DNA of 64,000 nucleotides from Gentiana macrophylla (lineage: Eukaryota > Streptophyta > Magnoliopsida > Gentianales > Gentianaceae): positions 1 through 64,000 of the forward strand of contig JAOBSW010000144.1 of NCBI GenBank assembly GCA_026214975.1, in the 5' to 3' direction. The translations under genes and the position numbers were made by a program. Of this stretch, positions 60,501 through 64,000 are shown piece after piece. The notes beneath the pieces were generated by a model. That model was given only the letters and a program-made list of their open reading frames with translations, was not told the origin of the DNA and ran no database searches. The number at the start of each line of letters is the position of its first letter. Position 1 is the first letter of the stretch.

Positions 60501-62150
60501 CTAAAAGCGCTACCGGAGGCGACCCGTAAAAATGTTAAATATAATAATTACTCATACTTTGGATGATTCTTTGCCAATACTTCGGATTGATTTTCATTTT
60601 GTTTCACCAAGTCTCAGGATGAATGTTTGAATGTCATTAAAACGGGAACGATTAGGTGGTTATCCGAAAATTCCGAGAGAAAGCAAAGAGAAAATTCAAA
60701 TGCATCATTTCTTGGACTAAGGTTGATAGAACGATTTGAAATAACCCTTGAGGATCTGGGTATAAAAGATTCAGAGTTAATACTTTGTCACATATTTAAT
60801 ATCATGATCTAGTCTGTTTTAAATTTCAAATAATGTGTGACATGTATTAGTTCAACTACTATAGAATATTGTGTGTTTTAAACCAATAAAAGTTTATGTG
60901 GTGTGTTTATCTACCTTCTGTCACTACACTGTCACACTCTACACACTTTTATTTTATTTGCACACACAACGGTCATATCTTTGACCCACCCACCCTTTTT
61001 TTATAATCCCAGTATTTGTTTTGACTTATTTTTAGTGCACCATTGTTTTCCCAACAACTTTTTTTACACTCACTTTACATTGGGGACAATGTAAGTTCAT
61101 AAGTGGGGAGTGGAGTTGTGGTTGGTCTAGCAATGGCATTAGTGCTTATTTTGTATCAATAAATCCCTTAGTTTTTGATTTTTTGAGCATTATTTAGTTG
61201 ATTAAAATAAACTGCATAAGGCATATATTTCATGGATTTGAAGATGTAATGATCAATTTGGATGTGTATAACCAACGTGAACCGTAAGTGCATTTTAACC
61301 CTAAATTTATTTGTGTAACATGAATTCTTTCACGTAAGCCTTTGATATTGAAGTGAAAATTTTAAATCGTATCCATTCGGTATCCTAGTGGTTTATCCTA
61401 GAGACTTGCGAGTAACTTAATACCTAACTTCGAGCGTGTCATCGTGAATATCTCAAGGTTTGAATGTGATAGGAAGGATATAAGTTAAGTTTATTGGGAA
61501 AGAGGAATGAAAGGAAGAATACCAAACTAAGATGAACTATTTATATGTCGGATGTAGCTACCAATGATTTGAGTGCGGTAGGGCGTTATCATTTAAACGT
61601 CTATATATCACTATGAGGCTTAAAAGCTCCCGGCGCTCGATGATAGTAGTCGAGATAGGGTGTTATCACGAAGCGCCCTATTCTTTGGGAATGAAGGCAT
61701 ATGCTACACATGTGAAATTATGTGAAATTAAGTAAAAATTGGCAAATGACAATGTGGAAATTTGGTTAAGCATGGTTGAAAACTTAGTTATCTTCTGACT
61801 ATCCCCAGTATAAACTGAATGATATGCATTAGGGATTATCCTAATAAGTAGACGGGAGAACTTTGTGTGGAATTGTTATTGTCTATACCAAGGAAAGTCA
61901 TTAGGACTGTCTGAATGGATACTTGTGCGTTTGCTTGAATTATTCAAGAGAGGATAGTGGAAATTGAAAAGGAACATCACACACACACTCTGTTATACAT
62001 TTATATTAAGGTTAACGCCTGGTTGTAATTCGAATGGTTGCAACATCTGGTTGTCACTTACATCTTATATCTTCATGAATTTGTCCCTCATTCAATTTGT
62101 TTTATCGCTTGTTTTCTTTCGAGGGCGACCAAAAGCTAAGTGGGGAGTTG
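60501..62150 (+). mobile_element. Family W 3' untranslated region with two polypurine tracts
   Basis: It starts with the post-pol hairpin signature. AAGTGGGGAG lies at 61101-61110 (after GGGGACAATGTAAGTT) and again at 62138-62147 against the 3' LTR. The middle shares GATTTGAGTGCGGTAGGGC (61567) with the family X 3' region (45617). Confidence 0.6.
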
Positions 62151-63133
62151 TGATGGCGACAAATTGTCAATCATTATTATGACATTTTACCCTAATAATG
62201 ATAACACTTTGAGCATTATTGTATCAATTTAAGTCATTAAATCATAAGTTTTATCCAAATGTATAAGTAGTAATTATTATATAAATTATCGTATTTTACT
62301 AGGTTTTGTACCGATTTAGTATAAATAAACATCCACAAGTACAAATCTGTACTTTTTGACTTTTATTGTCGAGATTTACTCGCGTTCGTTTCTTTGTATT
62401 CGGTAAGAAAGATAAGATTTATCATGGAGCAGAACTAAAGACCGGATAACGAGAGGAGAGTTTTGCCTCGATGAAGAAGGATTACTTGGAGCCCAAGGCC
62501 ATCAAAATATCCCACGTAACGACATGTTTTGAGGCCTAAAAATATGTATTTTGATGGATGGAAGAATGTGCCACAAGCTAACGAGTTCAAACAGATCAAT
62601 TGTCCTAAATGCTTCGACCGTAATTTATCTACGACAGACATTTGACCCAATTTAAAGGCATTTTCTGGGGAAGAGTTCTTCATGAAAGTTGTAGATCTTC
62701 AAATGATATTTCCAACGCATTTTGAATCACGTCAATCGGAGGTTTACAACTCAAGTTATGGCCATTTTATCAAGCTGCGATATGTGTGTAAGCGAATTTA
62801 GACGGTTCGGATGAACGGAATAGTGTCAGGATCGATCCGGGACTTCACCGGATCGATCCGGACGTTGAAATGATGAAATTTCACGTGCTATTCATCATCT
62901 TCCATTGCCAACTATATATATATATGTATATATATATCTAACCTCCCCTATATATACTCAATCCATTCCATTACAACCGGGGCCCCTTCTTCTCCCCTTT
63001 CCTTCGTCCCCTCTTCTCTTCCACCTCCCTTCTCTTCTTCTTGTTTTTTTTTTATTTTGTTTTGCTATCTTCGTCCCCTCTTCTCTTCCACCTCCCTTCT
63101 CTTCTTCTTGTTTTTTTTATTTTGTTTTGCTAG
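62151..63133 (+). mobile_element. Family W 3' LTR
   Basis: It begins TGATGGCGACAAATTGTCAA directly after the PPT. GGATCGATCC lies at 62829 and 62850, and the TATA box CTATATATAC at 62948. The (TA)n tract is short here. A pyrimidine-rich unit is duplicated (63004 and 63070). Similarity to the 5' LTR ends at TTTTGCTA (63133). Confidence 0.7.
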
Positions 63134-64000
63134 GGAAAAAGTGTAGATGTGTGCAAAGTGTTTTTTTATTGGTCTTCATTTTTTCTTTTAACCACAAAGC
63201 CGCCCAGCTTTTTTTTTTTTTTTTTTTTAAATTTTTACTGTTCATCATGGGCTGCCAATAGCTTTTTTTTTTTTTTTTTTTTTGTTAGAAGAAGGGTTTG
63301 AGTTAAGTTGTTTATTTGGAGACTCAATTGTGTATCACCTTTTAATGTGCGAATATATGTAGCAAATGTATGACTATTTTCAAAATATAAAGTGCCACAC
63401 ATTCAGCAACACACACGATTTTGTATCATGCCAAAATAATTTTATTAGCGTTTACATGAAATATTATAATTTTTTAAAATAAATTCATTTCATAAAAAAA
63501 CATATCGTTTATCGTTTATCTGGCGATGACTATTTTCAAGATATCAAGTCAGCGGGACCATTTCATAAAAAAACATATCATTTCATATAGCATTTGTACC
63601 ATTTGTCTTCAAGATTATTAACATATCATTCAGACATGCATGCGATGTAAATGCAGGCCATACCATGGGTAAGCCGTTGGTTAGTTTTAGTGTGAATAAA
63701 GACCAATTTTTACTAATACCATGGTAAATGTATTTTATTGATGAGTGTTAAATGTAGTTTGGAACTTTTGTTTTTGTGTTGGGTGTACATGTAAGTAAAG
63801 TAAAAAACATTTATCTAATTGTCGTCGTGTTAAATAATTGACATCATAATTTGTTGTATAATATCAACGCCAATTTAAATTTAAATCATTTATATTGTGT
63901 TGTACTTAAAATGTGGAGTGATATTTTAGTTAAAATGTATTTTATATTTATTAGTTTTTACATTAAGGTAAGCATCTAAGCAGCGTATGATGGCTCAAGT
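63134..64000. other. AT-rich flank with two poly(T) tracts
   Basis: T runs of about 20 lie at 63210-63228 and 63263-63284, each after AGC-rich words (CCAGC, ATAGC). They may be reversed poly(A) tails of small retroposons. AAAAAACATATCRTTT is repeated near 63496 and 63576. No gene seen. Confidence 0.45.

Overview
This is nuclear DNA of a flowering plant, almost certainly a eudicot and possibly an asterid (a guess; no marker fixes the species). The evidence is AT-rich DNA, GT-AG introns, three recognisable plant gene families (F-box/DUF295, phi-class glutathione S-transferase, MscS-like mechanosensitive channel) and a dense load of plant retrotransposons. Host genes lie only in the first 27 kb. 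From about 27.9 kb to 63.1 kb the window is nested and rearranged repeats.

Layout. 1.57-2.71 kb: broken PIF/Harbinger-type Myb/SANT gene with a 56-bp triplication. 5.6-5.9 kb: short solo LTR. 6.47-7.66 kb: single-exon F-box gene. 8.1-8.8 kb: probable CACTA remnant. 9.45-9.81 kb: candidate two-exon secreted-peptide gene. 11.4-14.7 kb: Copia remnants, with a tRNA-derived SINE inserted between perfect 13-bp target duplications. 16.0-17.0 kb: three-exon GSTF gene on the minus strand. 17.4-20.6 kb: GC-rich degenerate tandem repeats. 21.2 kb: possible orphan terminal exon. 23.5-26.6 kb: four-exon MSL10-type channel gene on the minus strand.

The repeat complex. 27.9-29.85 kb holds a Ty3/gypsy gag-PR-RT ruin, and 30.6-33.4 kb holds LINE fragments and a SINE. 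A block of about 5.98 kb (29.4-35.38 kb) recurs almost identically at 48.71-54.69 kb. Both copies end exactly at the outer edge of a 1.5-kb Athila-type LTR (family X). In the first copy that LTR is the 3' LTR of an element whose broken gag-pol runs back to 41.7 kb. In the second copy it is a lone LTR flanked by CGTTG duplications. Between the copies, LTRs of family Y and of X/Z meet tail to tail at two palindromic centres (42.54 and 47.73 kb). A further Athila-like element, W (56.38-63.13 kb), keeps both LTRs, gag C-terminus and protease but has no reverse transcriptase or integrase.

Three points matter to a reader. First, GSTF and MSL look functional in splice sites, domains and length but carry one and three single-base frame breaks, all at short homopolymers; the same kind of difference separates the two copies of the 6-kb block, so consensus error must be excluded before calling pseudogenes. 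Second, the X, Y and W LTRs each carry their own short palindrome, repeated just upstream of the TATA box. Third, the paired 6-kb blocks look like two versions of one locus, which could be a segmental duplication or an unpurged haplotype.
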